NCBI RefSeq assembly: GCF_035917335.1
Contig: NZ_CP109067.1
Location: forward strand, 1,676,501-1,740,500
DNA from: Micromonospora sp. NBC_01813
GTDB taxonomy: Bacteria > Actinomycetota > Actinomycetes > Mycobacteriales > Micromonosporaceae
DNA length: 64,000 nt
Direction of reading: 5' to 3'
In this document: positions 28,518 through 37,448 of the stretch, in pieces
Layout of the letters: each line of letters opens with the position of its first letter
Numbering within the stretch: position 1 is the first letter of the stretch
Translations under genes and position numbers: made by a program
The notes under the pieces: model-generated
Databases searched by the model: none
Seen by the model: only the letters and a program-made list of their open reading frames with translations
Told to the model about the DNA's origin: nothing

Positions 28518-31191
28518 CGCGCGGACCGAGCTGATCGCCAGGGTCCGGCGGGCACTCGGCCAGGCCCGGGCGGCGGCCCGGTACCGCCTCGACCTGGTCG
28601 AGGCGGATCTCGCCGCCGCAGAGCAGCAGCTGAAGCGAGTTCGACGGGCTGCCGACCAGGTACCGCCCCGGGCCGCGGCGCACCGCGATCAGCGGTTGGC
28701 CGAGCTCGCCAAGCGATATCAGGACGAGATCGACTCGGTGGCGCGGCGGGCGGTCACCGCTGTGACAGAGGCTGCACCGGGAGCCGCCGCGCTGGACTGG
28801 CCCGGCTGGCGGCCCACCCCGGCCGGACGGGCGGAACCGCCGGGCCTGACCCGGATCGGGCTGACCGGGCTGACCGACGGCCCGACCATCGCCGCGCTGG
28901 TGCCGCTGCTGGACCAGGGACACGTCGTGTTGGACGGCGACGACCGGGCAGGTTGCGACGCGGTGATCTCCGCGCTGCTGTTGCGCATACTCGGCCGGGC
29001 CACCCCCGGCGCGGTGCGGTTGACCGGATACGACCCGGAACGACTCGGCGGTGGTCTGGCCGGCTTCGCCCCGCTGGCCGGGCCGGGCCTGCTGACCTTC
29101 GCCGGCCCCGGTGGGTTGAGCCGCCACCTGGACGAGCTGGTCGATCACGTCCGGCGGATCAACGAGACAGTGCTGGCCGGCGAGTACGGGTCGCTACGGG
29201 AATTGGCGACGGCCACCGGGCGCCGGCCGGAACCGTGGCGGATCGCCGTGCTGCTGGGCAGCCCAGGTGAGGAGCTGTCCCGGCACGAACGCGCGCAGCT
29301 CGACCGGATCGCCCGAGCCGGCGCTGCCTGCGGGGTCCACCTGCTCGTCCGGGGGATCGCGCTCGGGCCGGGTCCGACGATGACCACCATCTCGGTCTCC
29401 GCTCGCGTCGCCAGAGTCAGCGGCTACCCTCAGTTGCCCGTCCGGCTGGATCCGCCGCCGCCGGCCGAGTTGGTCACCCGTACCTGCCGGACGATCGCCG
29501 CCGCGATGTCAGCCGGACCGACGCCGGCGGTCTTCACCGACCTGCTGCCTGAGCAGGAGTGGACCGAGGTGGCGACGACCGGAATCACCGCTCCGGTGGG
29601 CGACAGCCCGCAGGGGCGACCGGTGGAAGTCACCCTGAGCGACTACCCGCCGCACGCGCTGATCGGCGGCCCGTCCGGCACCGGAAAGACCAATCTGATC
29701 TACGCGTGGATCGGTGCCCTCGCGGCCCGGTACTCCCCCGCCGAGTTGGAGTTCTACCTGCTGGACTTCAAGGAAGGTGTGTCGTTCGCCCGGTTCGCAC
29801 CCGGACGCCGGGACCCGAGTTTCCTGCCACACGTCAGGTTGGTCGGGGTGAACGTCAACACCGACCGGGAGTTCGGCCTGGCGATGCTGCACTTCCTCGG
29901 AGCGCAGCTACGGCGGCGGGCCGACGCCGCCAAACGGCACGAGGTCACGAAGCTCGCCGAACTACGGGCGGAGGACCCACACGGGCGGTGGCCTCGAATC
30001 GTCGCGGTGATCGACGAGTTCCAGGTGCTGCTCTCCGGCAACGACGCGCTGGCCACCGAGGCCGCGACGCTGTTGGAGGACCTGGCCAGGCGGGGCCGTT
30101 CCCAGGGCATCCACCTGATCCTCGCCTCCCAGGACGTCTCCGGCATCCAGGCGCTGTGGGGGCGTACCGCGTTGGTCGCCCAGTTCGCGTTGCGGATCGC
30201 GCTACCCAAGGCCCGCCGAATCCTGCCGGAGACAAACACCGCGGCCGAGGCGTTACCGCGCCATCACGCGGTGGTCAACTCCGAGTCGGGTGCGGCCGAG
30301 GCGAACCGGATCGTCCGGATTCCGGCCGCCAGCGATCGGGATACCTGGCAGGAACTGCAGCACCGGTTGTGGCGGCGACGCCCGGAAGGGCTTTCCGCGC
30401 CGCGGTTGTTCGACGGTGACGCGGTGCCCCGGTTGACCGAGGCCCCCGACTATCTGGGCCTGTCCGCCGCCGACGGTGCCCCGCGCGAGCCGGTGGCTCT
30501 GCTGGGCGAGACGATCGACGTACTGGCCCGCTCCGCCCGGTTGGGTCTGGCGCGCGCACCAGGGCGCAACCTGGCGGTACTCGGCACCCGGGTGGACGAG
30601 GCGTGCGCGGTACTCGACGCCGCAGCCCGCTCACTGGCCCGGCAGTACCCGCCCGGCGCCGCCCGGTTCGACCTGGCCTGCCTCGACCCGGACGCGGAGG
30701 CTCCCGCCCGGCGCCTGCACGCGGAGTTGCCGCCCGGAACCGGCCTGTACGACCTCGACACCGTGTCCGGGCTGCTGGCCGATACCACCGACCGGCTGTC
30801 GGCCGACATGCTGGACGGCCCGGTACGGCCGCATTTCCTGGTGCTGTACGCGGTGGACGCCGCCGCAGGTCGCCTGGCGGCGAAGTTCGCCGGCAGGTCG
30901 GGGCTCGACCGACTGCGGCGAGTACTGCATCTGGGCCCGGAACGGCACACCCACGTGCTGGGCTGGTGGCGCGGTGTGGCCCGGCTCCGCGACGATCTCG
31001 GCGGGATCGGCTCCCGGACCGATCAGATCGGCGCCTGGGTGGCGCTCGACGTACACGGATCCGAGCTCGGGCCGCCGCTGTATCCCCGCGCGGGTGGGCC
31101 GGCCTGGTATCCACGGCCGTGGCGGGCGCTGTACTTCGACCGGACGGTGCACCGTAGCGCTGAGGTCGTCATCCCGTACGGCCTGTCTTGA
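28510..31191 (+). CDS. FtsK/SpoIIIE-type ATPase with three tandem modules
   Basis: Protein of 893 residues. An N-terminal coiled coil (about 5-80) is followed by an FtsK-like module with no intact P-loop (about 115-290; GHVVLDGDDRAGCDA at the P-loop position). The central module is intact, with Walker A GGPSGTGKT (about 385-393), Walker B IVAVIDEFQ (about 497-505) and the FtsK-type LILASQDVSG. A third degenerate module (about 660-890) ends in RALYFDRTVHRSAEVVIPYG. Three tandem modules recall EccC/EssC of type VII secretion, but no membrane helix is present; the next gene may supply it. The ATG at 28510 lies inside the previous gene's end; the stop overlaps the next start (TGATG). Alternative: a DNA-handling translocase. 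Confidence 0.9.
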   Translation: MADARTELIARVRRALGQARAAARYRLDLVEADLAAAEQQLKRVRRAADQVPPRAAAHRDQRLAELAKRYQDEIDSVARRAVTAVTEAAPGAAALDWPGWRPTPAGRAEPPGLTRIGLTGLTDGPTIAALVPLLDQGHVVLDGDDRAGCDAVISALLLRILGRATPGAVRLTGYDPERLGGGLAGFAPLAGPGLLTFAGPGGLSRHLDELVDHVRRINETVLAGEYGSLRELATATGRRPEPWRIAVLLGSPGEELSRHERAQLDRIARAGAACGVHLLVRGIALGPGPTMTTISVSARVARVSGYPQLPVRLDPPPPAELVTRTCRTIAAAMSAGPTPAVFTDLLPEQEWTEVATTGITAPVGDSPQGRPVEVTLSDYPPHALIGGPSGTGKTNLIYAWIGALAARYSPAELEFYLLDFKEGVSFARFAPGRRDPSFLPHVRLVGVNVNTDREFGLAMLHFLGAQLRRRADAAKRHEVTKLAELRAEDPHGRWPRIVAVIDEFQVLLSGNDALATEAATLLEDLARRGRSQGIHLILASQDVSGIQALWGRTALVAQFALRIALPKARRILPETNTAAEALPRHHAVVNSESGAAEANRIVRIPAASDRDTWQELQHRLWRRRPEGLSAPRLFDGDAVPRLTEAPDYLGLSAADGAPREPVALLGETIDVLARSARLGLARAPGRNLAVLGTRVDEACAVLDAAARSLARQYPPGAARFDLACLDPDAEAPARRLHAELPPGTGLYDLDTVSGLLADTTDRLSADMLDGPVRPHFLVLYAVDAAAGRLAAKFAGRSGLDRLRRVLHLGPERHTHVLGWWRGVARLRDDLGGIGSRTDQIGAWVALDVHGSELGPPLYPRAGGPAWYPRPWRALYFDRTVHRSAEVVIPYGLS

Positions 31192-31853
31192 TGGCTGATT
31201 CCTACCCCGTGCTGATCCGCCGGTTGGCTGAACTCGCCGCCGGGGTGCAGGCCCGCCGCGACGAGGCCCAGCACTGGTACGCCGACCGCTGCGCCGGCGC
31301 CCAGGCGGCGGTGGAGCAGGCGGAGGCGCGACTGGCCGACCTGCACCAGGCTCGGGTTCAGGCGAGCCTCGAGGTGGAAGAGGTCGACCGGGAAGCCGCC
31401 ACCATCTGGACCGAGTTCGCTCATCGACTCGGCCCGGTGGCCGATCGGTTCGGCGGGGTGCCGGCACCGACGTCGGGCCCCGCCACGGTGGGCCCGGACC
31501 AGGCAGACCGGTGGTTGACGGCGGCTCGGGGGCTGGTGGAGCGGTCAGCCGAGGCCGAACCGCTGCCCCGAACGGCCTACCCTGCTCTCGCGCTGTTCGG
31601 CGCGCTCGGCGCGGCCGTCGCGTTCGGGTTCGCGGCCGTGGCCCGGTGGACGGGCGAGCGCTACGGCGGTGACCTGGCGGTCGGCATGCCGGTGATCGCG
31701 CTGGTCGTCACGCTGCTCGGACCGCTGTTCGGGTTGGCACCGGCGAAGTTGCTCACCGACCGCCGGCACGCGGTGCTGGATGTCCGGAGCGTCGCGGTGG
31801 TCCTGGTCACCGGTCTGGTGACGACGGCGACACTGGTCGCCGTGTTGCGCTAG
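31191..31853 (+). CDS. Membrane protein with N-terminal coiled coil, last gene of FtsK operon
   Basis: Protein of 220 residues. The N-terminal ~75 residues are a charged coiled coil (VQARRDEAQHWYADRC, AAVEQAEARLADLHQARVQ). Three hydrophobic segments follow at about 130-150 (YPALALFGALGAAVAFGF), 160-180 and 198-218 (VAVVLVTGLVTTATLVAVL). The ATG overlaps the ATPase stop by one base, implying equal expression. It may anchor the soluble FtsK-type ATPase to the membrane, matching coiled coil to coiled coil; that is an inference. No homologous family is recognised. Confidence 0.82.
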   Translation: MADSYPVLIRRLAELAAGVQARRDEAQHWYADRCAGAQAAVEQAEARLADLHQARVQASLEVEEVDREAATIWTEFAHRLGPVADRFGGVPAPTSGPATVGPDQADRWLTAARGLVERSAEAEPLPRTAYPALALFGALGAAVAFGFAAVARWTGERYGGDLAVGMPVIALVVTLLGPLFGLAPAKLLTDRRHAVLDVRSVAVVLVTGLVTTATLVAVLR

Positions 31854-31903
31854 CTGGTCGGCGCACCGGGACCGGCGACGCGGCCGGCGCGACTCGGCGG
31901 TGC

Positions 31904-33169
31904 TCAGCCGCCGACAGCGATCGCTTCGCGCAGCAGCCGACGCGCGAGCACCAGCCGGTCCGCGTCGTCGTCGAGGCCCGGCAGGTCACCGACCCGAACG
32001 CCAGGGGATTCCAGCACGGCCTGCAACGCCGGGACGCACTGCGGCGGAAAGCTGACCGTACGGTCGAACACCTGGAGGTCGACCGGACCGTCGGGTTGCG
32101 CCGACAGCCGCCAGCGCAGCCCCGGCCGGCGGGTGATGCGGTCGTCGGCGGTCAGGCAGCGGATGAGTTCGGCCTGTGCCAAGGGGCGCAGCGGGGCCGG
32201 GCGGGTGGCCGGCCAGCTCCGACGGCGTAGTTCAGCGGCGATCCGCTGCGGCGTCACGGTGTTCAGCCAGTCGCGCAGCGCGGCGATCGTCTCGGTCGCC
32301 TCGGGCTCGATCCCGGCCGGATCGGTCACGTCGACGCCAAAAGGCAGCGACGCGCGTAGCCGCGGATCGTCGACCGCCAGGTCCAGCAGCGTTTCCACCA
32401 TGGTGAAGCGGGTCCACGCCCGTACTCCGACGGTGAGATGCAGCGAAGGATCCTGCTGGGCGGTGGCGCTGTGCAGCCATCCGCGGGGCAGGTAGAGCGT
32501 GTCGCCGGGTTCGAGCACAGTGTCCAACGCCGGTGCGGAGTCGGACTGGGCGGCTACCTCGTCAGCCCGCCCCGACCAGGTCTGCCGGGGCAACGGGTCC
32601 GTCAGCACCGGCTCGTGGACACGCCACCGCTTCCGACCCTGGACCTGCAGGACGAACACGTCGTGGGTGTCGTAGTGGGTGGCGAAGCCCTGGTTGCCGG
32701 CAGGCGTGAGGTAGGCATTGACCTGAAGCGGTTGTCCGAGTACACCGGCGAGCTCACCGGTGAAGTCGATGATCGGCGGCCAGAGTCGGTGCAGACCCTG
32801 CAGGACGAGGGTGGCGCCATCGGCGTACAGGCTCAGCACCCGCTCATCCAGGACCTGGTCGCTGATCTCGGCACCGGCGCCGCCACCGCCGGTGTATGCC
32901 GCCTCCGCAAGGACCTCGCCGTCGCGAGCGACCCGGAGAAACGGCGTACGCAGCCCGCTGCGGCTGAGCAACTCGTCGGCGGCGGCCCGATCGAGCAGAT
33001 CGGTGAATCCGGCCGGGTTGGCCAGGTCGCCTGCCCGGGACAGCAGCGGGGCGCGGCCCCAGTGCGCGGCGGCGAACTTCGCCGGTTCCATCGCGATGCA
33101 GCGGGCCAACGCCGGGCGGTGGGGTGCGCCGCCCGGCGTACCGGATGAGAGTTCGGTGCGACCTGTCAA
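31904..33169 (-). CDS. JmjC/cupin-fold 2-oxoglutarate and iron-dependent oxygenase
   Basis: Protein of 421 residues of the ribosomal-oxygenase-like (cupin_4/JmjC) family, which hydroxylates residues of proteins or peptides. The iron triad is visible: His165 and Asp167 in FATHYDTHD, and His233 in PRGWLHSA. A Lys near 180 (QGRKRW) is suited to bind 2-oxoglutarate. The C-terminal half (about 250-421) is a helical/winged domain as in this family. The start is a TTG at 33169 overlapping the stop of the repeat-peptide gene (TTGA), so translation depends on that gene; the TTG has no ribosome site of its own. The upstream peptide is the obvious candidate substrate. Family assignment is firm, substrate is inference. 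Confidence 0.9.
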   Translation of the reverse strand: MTGRTELSSGTPGGAPHRPALARCIAMEPAKFAAAHWGRAPLLSRAGDLANPAGFTDLLDRAAADELLSRSGLRTPFLRVARDGEVLAEAAYTGGGGAGAEISDQVLDERVLSLYADGATLVLQGLHRLWPPIIDFTGELAGVLGQPLQVNAYLTPAGNQGFATHYDTHDVFVLQVQGRKRWRVHEPVLTDPLPRQTWSGRADEVAAQSDSAPALDTVLEPGDTLYLPRGWLHSATAQQDPSLHLTVGVRAWTRFTMVETLLDLAVDDPRLRASLPFGVDVTDPAGIEPEATETIAALRDWLNTVTPQRIAAELRRRSWPATRPAPLRPLAQAELIRCLTADDRITRRPGLRWRLSAQPDGPVDLQVFDRTVSFPPQCVPALQAVLESPGVRVGDLPGLDDDADRLVLARRLLREAIAVGG

Positions 33170-33438
33170 CGCCGGTTGGCCCCGCCGTCGGCACCGCCGT
33201 CGTGACCGGCCGGATTGGCCCCACCGTCGGCCAGACCTTCCCGGGCCTTGGGCCCGGCGCTGCCGTCGGCACCGCCGTCGTGCCCGGCCGGATTGGCCCC
33301 GCCGTCGGCGAGTCCCTCCCCCGGGGTGGCCTCGCCGTCGGCACCGCCGTCGTGCCCAGCCGGATTGGCTCCACCGTCGGCAGGACCATGCCCGCTGGCC
33401 GACCCGGTGCTACGAATGTCGTCGTCGTCGAGTTTCAT
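33166..33438 (-). CDS. Repeat peptide with acidic leader, candidate oxygenase substrate/RiPP precursor
   Basis: Protein of 90 residues. An acidic leader-like start, MKLDDDDIRSTGS, is followed by three perfect copies of DGGANPAGHDGGADG at residues 21-35, 45-59 and 71-85. The linkers are EATPGEGLA and SAGPKAREGLA, and the protein ends GGANRR. It is rich in Asp, Gly, Asn and His, with no Cys, no hydrophobic core and no signal peptide. The ATG at 33438 has an AGGGGG site. Its stop overlaps the TTG of the JmjC oxygenase gene. The repeated Asn, Asp and His are residues JmjC enzymes can hydroxylate, so it is plausibly a precursor with three modified cores. Such small repeat proteins occur in actinobacteria without known function. 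Confidence 0.8.
   Translation of the reverse strand: MKLDDDDIRSTGSASGHGPADGGANPAGHDGGADGEATPGEGLADGGANPAGHDGGADGSAGPKAREGLADGGANPAGHDGGADGGANRR
33184..33378 (-). repeat. Three 45-bp coding repeats in the peptide gene
   Basis: Repeat units lie at 33334-33378, 33262-33306 and 33184-33228. They encode identical 15-residue units and are very similar in DNA. The two spacers differ in length (27 and 33 bases). Confidence 0.85.
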
Positions 33439-33523
33439 GCTGCCCCCTGCGGGTTGGTCGACGCCCGCCGGTCCGTGCGACGGTGCGATCGTGCCCGGCA
33501 CCGGTACCCGCAAAGAAGTACCA

Positions 33524-34543
33524 CTAACCCCGCAACGGTGCGCAGCTGTCGCGGACGACCAGTTCGGTGGCGAGTTCCACCCGTGGGGTGTCCAGCGGCT
33601 CGCCCTGCGCCAGACGCAGGACGGTACGAGCGGCGAGCAGGCCCATTTCGGCCAGCGGCTGGCGCACGGTGGTCAGCGGCGGCGACGACCACCGTACCTC
33701 CGGCAGGTCGTCGAACCCGATCACGCTGACGTCGTCGGGCACCCGCAGACCACGTTGGCGCAGTGCTTCGTATGCCCCGAGGGCCATCTGGTCGCTGGAG
33801 GCGAAGATCGCGCTCGGCCGGTCGTCGAGTGCCAGCAGGGCAGCGGCACCGCCGAAGCCGGACTCGTGATAAAAGTCGCCGGGGACGATGTACTCCGGGC
33901 GCAGGGGGATCTCCGCTGCTTCCAGTGCCGCCCGGTACCCGTCTAGCCGGGCCCGGCTGCACAGCAGTCGGGGCGGGCCGGCGATGAAGCCGATCTGCCG
34001 GTGCCCCAGTGCGATCAGGTGCTCGGTCGCCCGCAGTCCGCCTGCCCAGTTGGTGGCGCCGATGGTAGGAATGTCCAGGCTCGGAACGCCGGCGGGGTCG
34101 ACCAGGACCATCGGCACATTGAGCCGGCGGAGCTCGGTGTGCAGTGGCGGTGCCAGCTCGCTGGTGACCAGGATGACCCCGTCGGTTGCCCTGGTGCGCA
34201 GATTCTGCAGCCACTGGCGGGTCGAGGTGGACCGGCGGTGGATGGCCGACACCACGGTCCCGACGCCGGCCGCGTGGGCGACGTCCTCCACTCCTCGGAT
34301 GATCTCCACCGCCCAGGGGCTGTCGAGGTCGTTGAAGACGAGGTCGATGAGGCTGGCACCGGCCCGTGACCGGGTGGCCCGCCGCCGGTAGCCGTGCCGG
34401 CGCAGTAGCTCCTCGACCCGCTCACGGGTCTGCGGCGCGACATCGTTGCGGCCGTTGAGCACCCGCGACACGGTCGGCACCGAGACGCCCGCTTCCTGGG
34501 CGATCGCGGTGATCGTGATCCTGCGTCCTTCGTCGACCGTCAC
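33524..34543 (-). CDS. LacI-family transcriptional regulator
   Basis: Regulator of 339 residues. The N-terminal LacI helix-turn-helix is ITITAIAQEAGVSVPTVSRVLNG, followed by a hinge-like RVEELLRRHGYRRR. The periplasmic-binding-protein-like sugar-sensing domain includes IDLVFNDLDSPW, VDPAGVPSLDIPTIG, YHESGFGGAAALL and AIFASSDQMALGAYEAL. The GTG at 34543 is preceded by AAGGAG with good spacing. It is divergent from the GH3 glycosidase, with two palindromes in the shared 387-bp region, so it most likely represses that gene until a sugar ligand appears. Confidence 0.93.
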   Translation of the reverse strand: MTVDEGRRITITAIAQEAGVSVPTVSRVLNGRNDVAPQTRERVEELLRRHGYRRRATRSRAGASLIDLVFNDLDSPWAVEIIRGVEDVAHAAGVGTVVSAIHRRSTSTRQWLQNLRTRATDGVILVTSELAPPLHTELRRLNVPMVLVDPAGVPSLDIPTIGATNWAGGLRATEHLIALGHRQIGFIAGPPRLLCSRARLDGYRAALEAAEIPLRPEYIVPGDFYHESGFGGAAALLALDDRPSAIFASSDQMALGAYEALRQRGLRVPDDVSVIGFDDLPEVRWSSPPLTTVRQPLAEMGLLAARTVLRLAQGEPLDTPRVELATELVVRDSCAPLRG

Positions 34544-34930
34544 GGCAGCTCCTTCGTCGAGGCTCCAGGGTACGGCCGTAGGTGTGGCCAGTCGGTCCGG
34601 CACGTCGGCTCCGGGCATATCTTGCCGCAGCGGGAGGAGCGACCGGCATCGACCGCAGCGTCAGGGCCGTCGCCTCCCGTGTCGACCCGCCACCGAGACC
34701 TTGCGGAATGTTCCGGAATTTCCGCCGCCGCACCGGCTGCGCCGGCCCTACCGCCCCGTGCCCCAGTATGCCTACCTGCGCGATCATACCCCCGCACGAT
34801 GCCCGCAAGTTGTCGGCCGATGGACCTCGACGAGACCGCAAATTTCCGGAAACATGGCGGAAAACATGGTCGGGTGGCCCGGTGGCGCAGGGACCGGGCT
34901 GGCCCGGCGACGACCGACAGGAGACTGCCC
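34544..34930. promoter_or_regulatory. Divergent regulatory region between LacI and GH3 genes
   Basis: This 387-bp region has no gene of its own. It contains TTCCGGAA at 34711-34718 (in AATGTTCCGGAATTTCC) and TTTCCGGAAA at 34843-34852 (in AATTTCCGGAAACATGG). Both have a central CG, as LacI-family operators do, and are related to each other as inverted copies about 133 bp apart. The spacing could permit looping. Confidence 0.5.
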
Positions 34931-37378
34931 GTGAGCAGCAAGGACCATGCCCCGGACGTCAGCGTGGCCAGCTCCGGCCTGGCTCGCCATCGGGACGGTG
35001 CGACCGGTCCGGCGGCAGGCGGCGCCGGTGACGCGTCCGCTCCCTGGCGCGATCCCAGCCTCCCGGTCGACGAACGGGTCTTCGACCTTCTCCACCGGAT
35101 GTCGTTGGCGGAGAAGACCGCACAGTTGTACAGCTTCTGGCGGGGTGCGAACGCCACGGTCGACGACATGGCGCCCCTGCAGCACGACCTGGTCGACGAC
35201 ACGGTCGACTGGGCTGATCTGCTGCACACCGGCCTGGGCCAGCTGACCCGACCGTTCGGGACCGCCGCGGTCACCCCTACCGATGGAGCCCACACGCTGG
35301 CCCGACTGCAGGCCGAGATCGTCGCCGGTAACCGGTTCGGCATCCCGGCGCTGGTGCACGAGGAATGCCTCACCGGCTTCATGACCTGGGGGGCCACCGT
35401 CTACCCGACACCGCTCGCCTGGGGTGCCAGCTTCGACCCGGACCTGGTGACGCAGATGGCCACCCGGATCGGACAGGACATGCGCGCGGTCGGAGTGCAC
35501 CAGGGGCTGGCTCCGGTGCTCGACGTCGCCCGGGACCCACGCTGGGGCCGGACCGAGGAGACCATCGGCGAGGATCCCTACCTCGTCGCGACGATCGGCA
35601 CGGCGTACGTGCGGGGTCTGGAATCGGCGGGCATCGTCGCGACGTTGAAGCACTTCGCCGGATATTCGGCCTCGCGCGCCGGACGCAACTTCGGCCCGGT
35701 CTCGGTCGGCCCCCGCGAATTCGCCGACGTGCTGCTCCCCCCGTTCGAGATGGCGGTACGCGACGGCGGAGCCCGCTCGGTCATGCACTCCTATGCCGAA
35801 GTCGACGGCATCCCGGCGGCCGCGGACGGCGGGCTGCTCACCGATCTGCTGCGTGGGCGGTGGGGATTCACCGGCACGGTGGTGGCCGACTACTTCGGCG
35901 TATCGTTCCTCGAACTGCTGCACCGGGTGGCCGACAGCGCGGCCAGTGCGGCCGCGCTGGCGCTCACCGCCGGGGTCGATGTCGAGCTCCCGGCGGTCCG
36001 CTGCTACGGGAGCCCGCTCGTCGAAGCGGTCCGCGCAGGCGCGGTACCGGAGTCCGTGGTCGACCGGGCGGTCACCCGGGTGCTCCGACAGAAGTGCGAA
36101 CTCGGGCTACTCGATCCGCACTGGGATCCGACGCCCCCCGCGCTCGTCAACGACGACGCGGCGCGGATCGACCTCGATCCGCCAGCGAACCGGGCGCTGG
36201 CCCGCCAACTCGCCGAGGAATCGGTGGTGCTGCTGGCCAACGACGGCAGCCTGCCACTGCCACCGCAGGCGCGGATCGCCGTGGTCGGGCCGCTGGCCGA
36301 CTCGGTCGCCGGCCTGCTCGGCTGCTACACCTTCCCCGGCCACGTCGGCACCACCCCGGCTGCCGCTGACGGCGACCCTCGGATGCGGACCGTCCTCGGC
36401 GCGCTGCGCGCCGAACTGCCCGACGCTCAGATCGACCATGTCTCCACCGGCCCGGTGGATGCGCAGGACACCCCGGGCATGGTGGTTGCCGCGGACACCG
36501 CCGCCCGTGCCGACATCTGCGTGGCTGTCGTCGGCGACCGGGCCGGCCTGTTCGGCAACGGCACCTCGGGAGAAGGCTGCGACGCCACCGATCTGGAGCT
36601 TCCCGGCCGGCAGGGCGAACTGATCGAGGCGCTGGTCGCCACCGGCACTCCGGTGGTGCTTGTGCTGCTCGCCGGTAGGCCGTACGCGCTGGGCCGCTAC
36701 GCCGACCGGCTCGCCGGGGTGGTCCAGGCGTTCTTCCCCGGTGCGGAGGGCGGCCCGGCGGTCGCCGGGGTACTCAGCGGCCGGGTCTGCCCGTCGGGCC
36801 GGCTACCGATCGCCGTGCCGCAGCTGCCCGGTGGGCAGCCGGTCAGCTATCTCAGCCCGCCGCTGGGCCACCGAACCGAGGTGAGCAACGTCGACCCCAG
36901 CCCGCTGTTCCCGTTCGGACACGGGCTGTCCTACACGTCGTTCGAGTGGTCTCCGCCGCTCGTCGACGGGGCGGCGGCGGATCCCGACGACACCACTGCG
37001 GTCGAGATCGGCACCGATGGTGCTGTTCGCGTGTCGATCGAGGTCCGCAACACCGGCGACCGGTCTGGCGACGAGATCGTGCAGTTGTACCTCCACGATC
37101 CGGTTGCTCAGGTGACCCGGCCGGTCGCCCGGCTGATCGGGTACGCCCGGGTGTCGCTCGAACCGGGTCAGGCCCGCCAGGTCGAGTTCGACGTGTCTGC
37201 CGACCTGTCCTGTTTCACCGGTCGCGACGGGCGTCGGATCGTCGAACCCGGCGACCTGCAACTGCGGCTCGCGACGTCGAGCACCGCGACCCGCTACCAG
37301 GTTCCGCTACGGCTGGTGGGCCAGTACCGCCAGGTCGACCACCGCCGCAGGCTGACCACGCGGGTGACTCTGCGGTGA
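34931..37378 (+). CDS. Glycoside hydrolase family 3 beta-glucosidase/xylosidase
   Basis: Protein of 815 residues without a signal peptide, so probably intracellular. GH3 N-terminal domain: FGIPALVHEECLTGF, GLAPVLDVARDPRWGRTEE, LKHFAGYSASRAGRN, and the nucleophile Asp in GTVVADYFGV. The GH3 C-terminal domain is around SVVLLANDGSLPLPP to GRLPIAVPQLPGGQP. A fibronectin-III-like domain closes it (DEIVQLYLHDPVAQVTRPV). It cleaves terminal beta-linked glucose or xylose from oligosaccharides; the exact specificity is not readable. The GTG at 34931 follows AGGAG; the frame is open to 34622. Control by the divergent LacI protein is likely. No sugar transporter is adjacent. Confidence 0.93.
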   Translation: MSSKDHAPDVSVASSGLARHRDGATGPAAGGAGDASAPWRDPSLPVDERVFDLLHRMSLAEKTAQLYSFWRGANATVDDMAPLQHDLVDDTVDWADLLHTGLGQLTRPFGTAAVTPTDGAHTLARLQAEIVAGNRFGIPALVHEECLTGFMTWGATVYPTPLAWGASFDPDLVTQMATRIGQDMRAVGVHQGLAPVLDVARDPRWGRTEETIGEDPYLVATIGTAYVRGLESAGIVATLKHFAGYSASRAGRNFGPVSVGPREFADVLLPPFEMAVRDGGARSVMHSYAEVDGIPAAADGGLLTDLLRGRWGFTGTVVADYFGVSFLELLHRVADSAASAAALALTAGVDVELPAVRCYGSPLVEAVRAGAVPESVVDRAVTRVLRQKCELGLLDPHWDPTPPALVNDDAARIDLDPPANRALARQLAEESVVLLANDGSLPLPPQARIAVVGPLADSVAGLLGCYTFPGHVGTTPAAADGDPRMRTVLGALRAELPDAQIDHVSTGPVDAQDTPGMVVAADTAARADICVAVVGDRAGLFGNGTSGEGCDATDLELPGRQGELIEALVATGTPVVLVLLAGRPYALGRYADRLAGVVQAFFPGAEGGPAVAGVLSGRVCPSGRLPIAVPQLPGGQPVSYLSPPLGHRTEVSNVDPSPLFPFGHGLSYTSFEWSPPLVDGAAADPDDTTAVEIGTDGAVRVSIEVRNTGDRSGDEIVQLYLHDPVAQVTRPVARLIGYARVSLEPGQARQVEFDVSADLSCFTGRDGRRIVEPGDLQLRLATSSTATRYQVPLRLVGQYRQVDHRRRLTTRVTLR

Positions 37379-37448
37379 CCGCGCCCCGTAATGGTGCCAG
37401 CTGTGTGCCGACGCTGACCGTCCGTACCGGGCACCGTGCGGATCCGGG

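Noticed and set aside
33184-33378. Regularly spaced 45-bp repeats considered as a CRISPR array
   Set aside because: Only three units, all in frame inside a small gene and encoding identical residues; spacers are short and of unequal length, and no cas genes are present.
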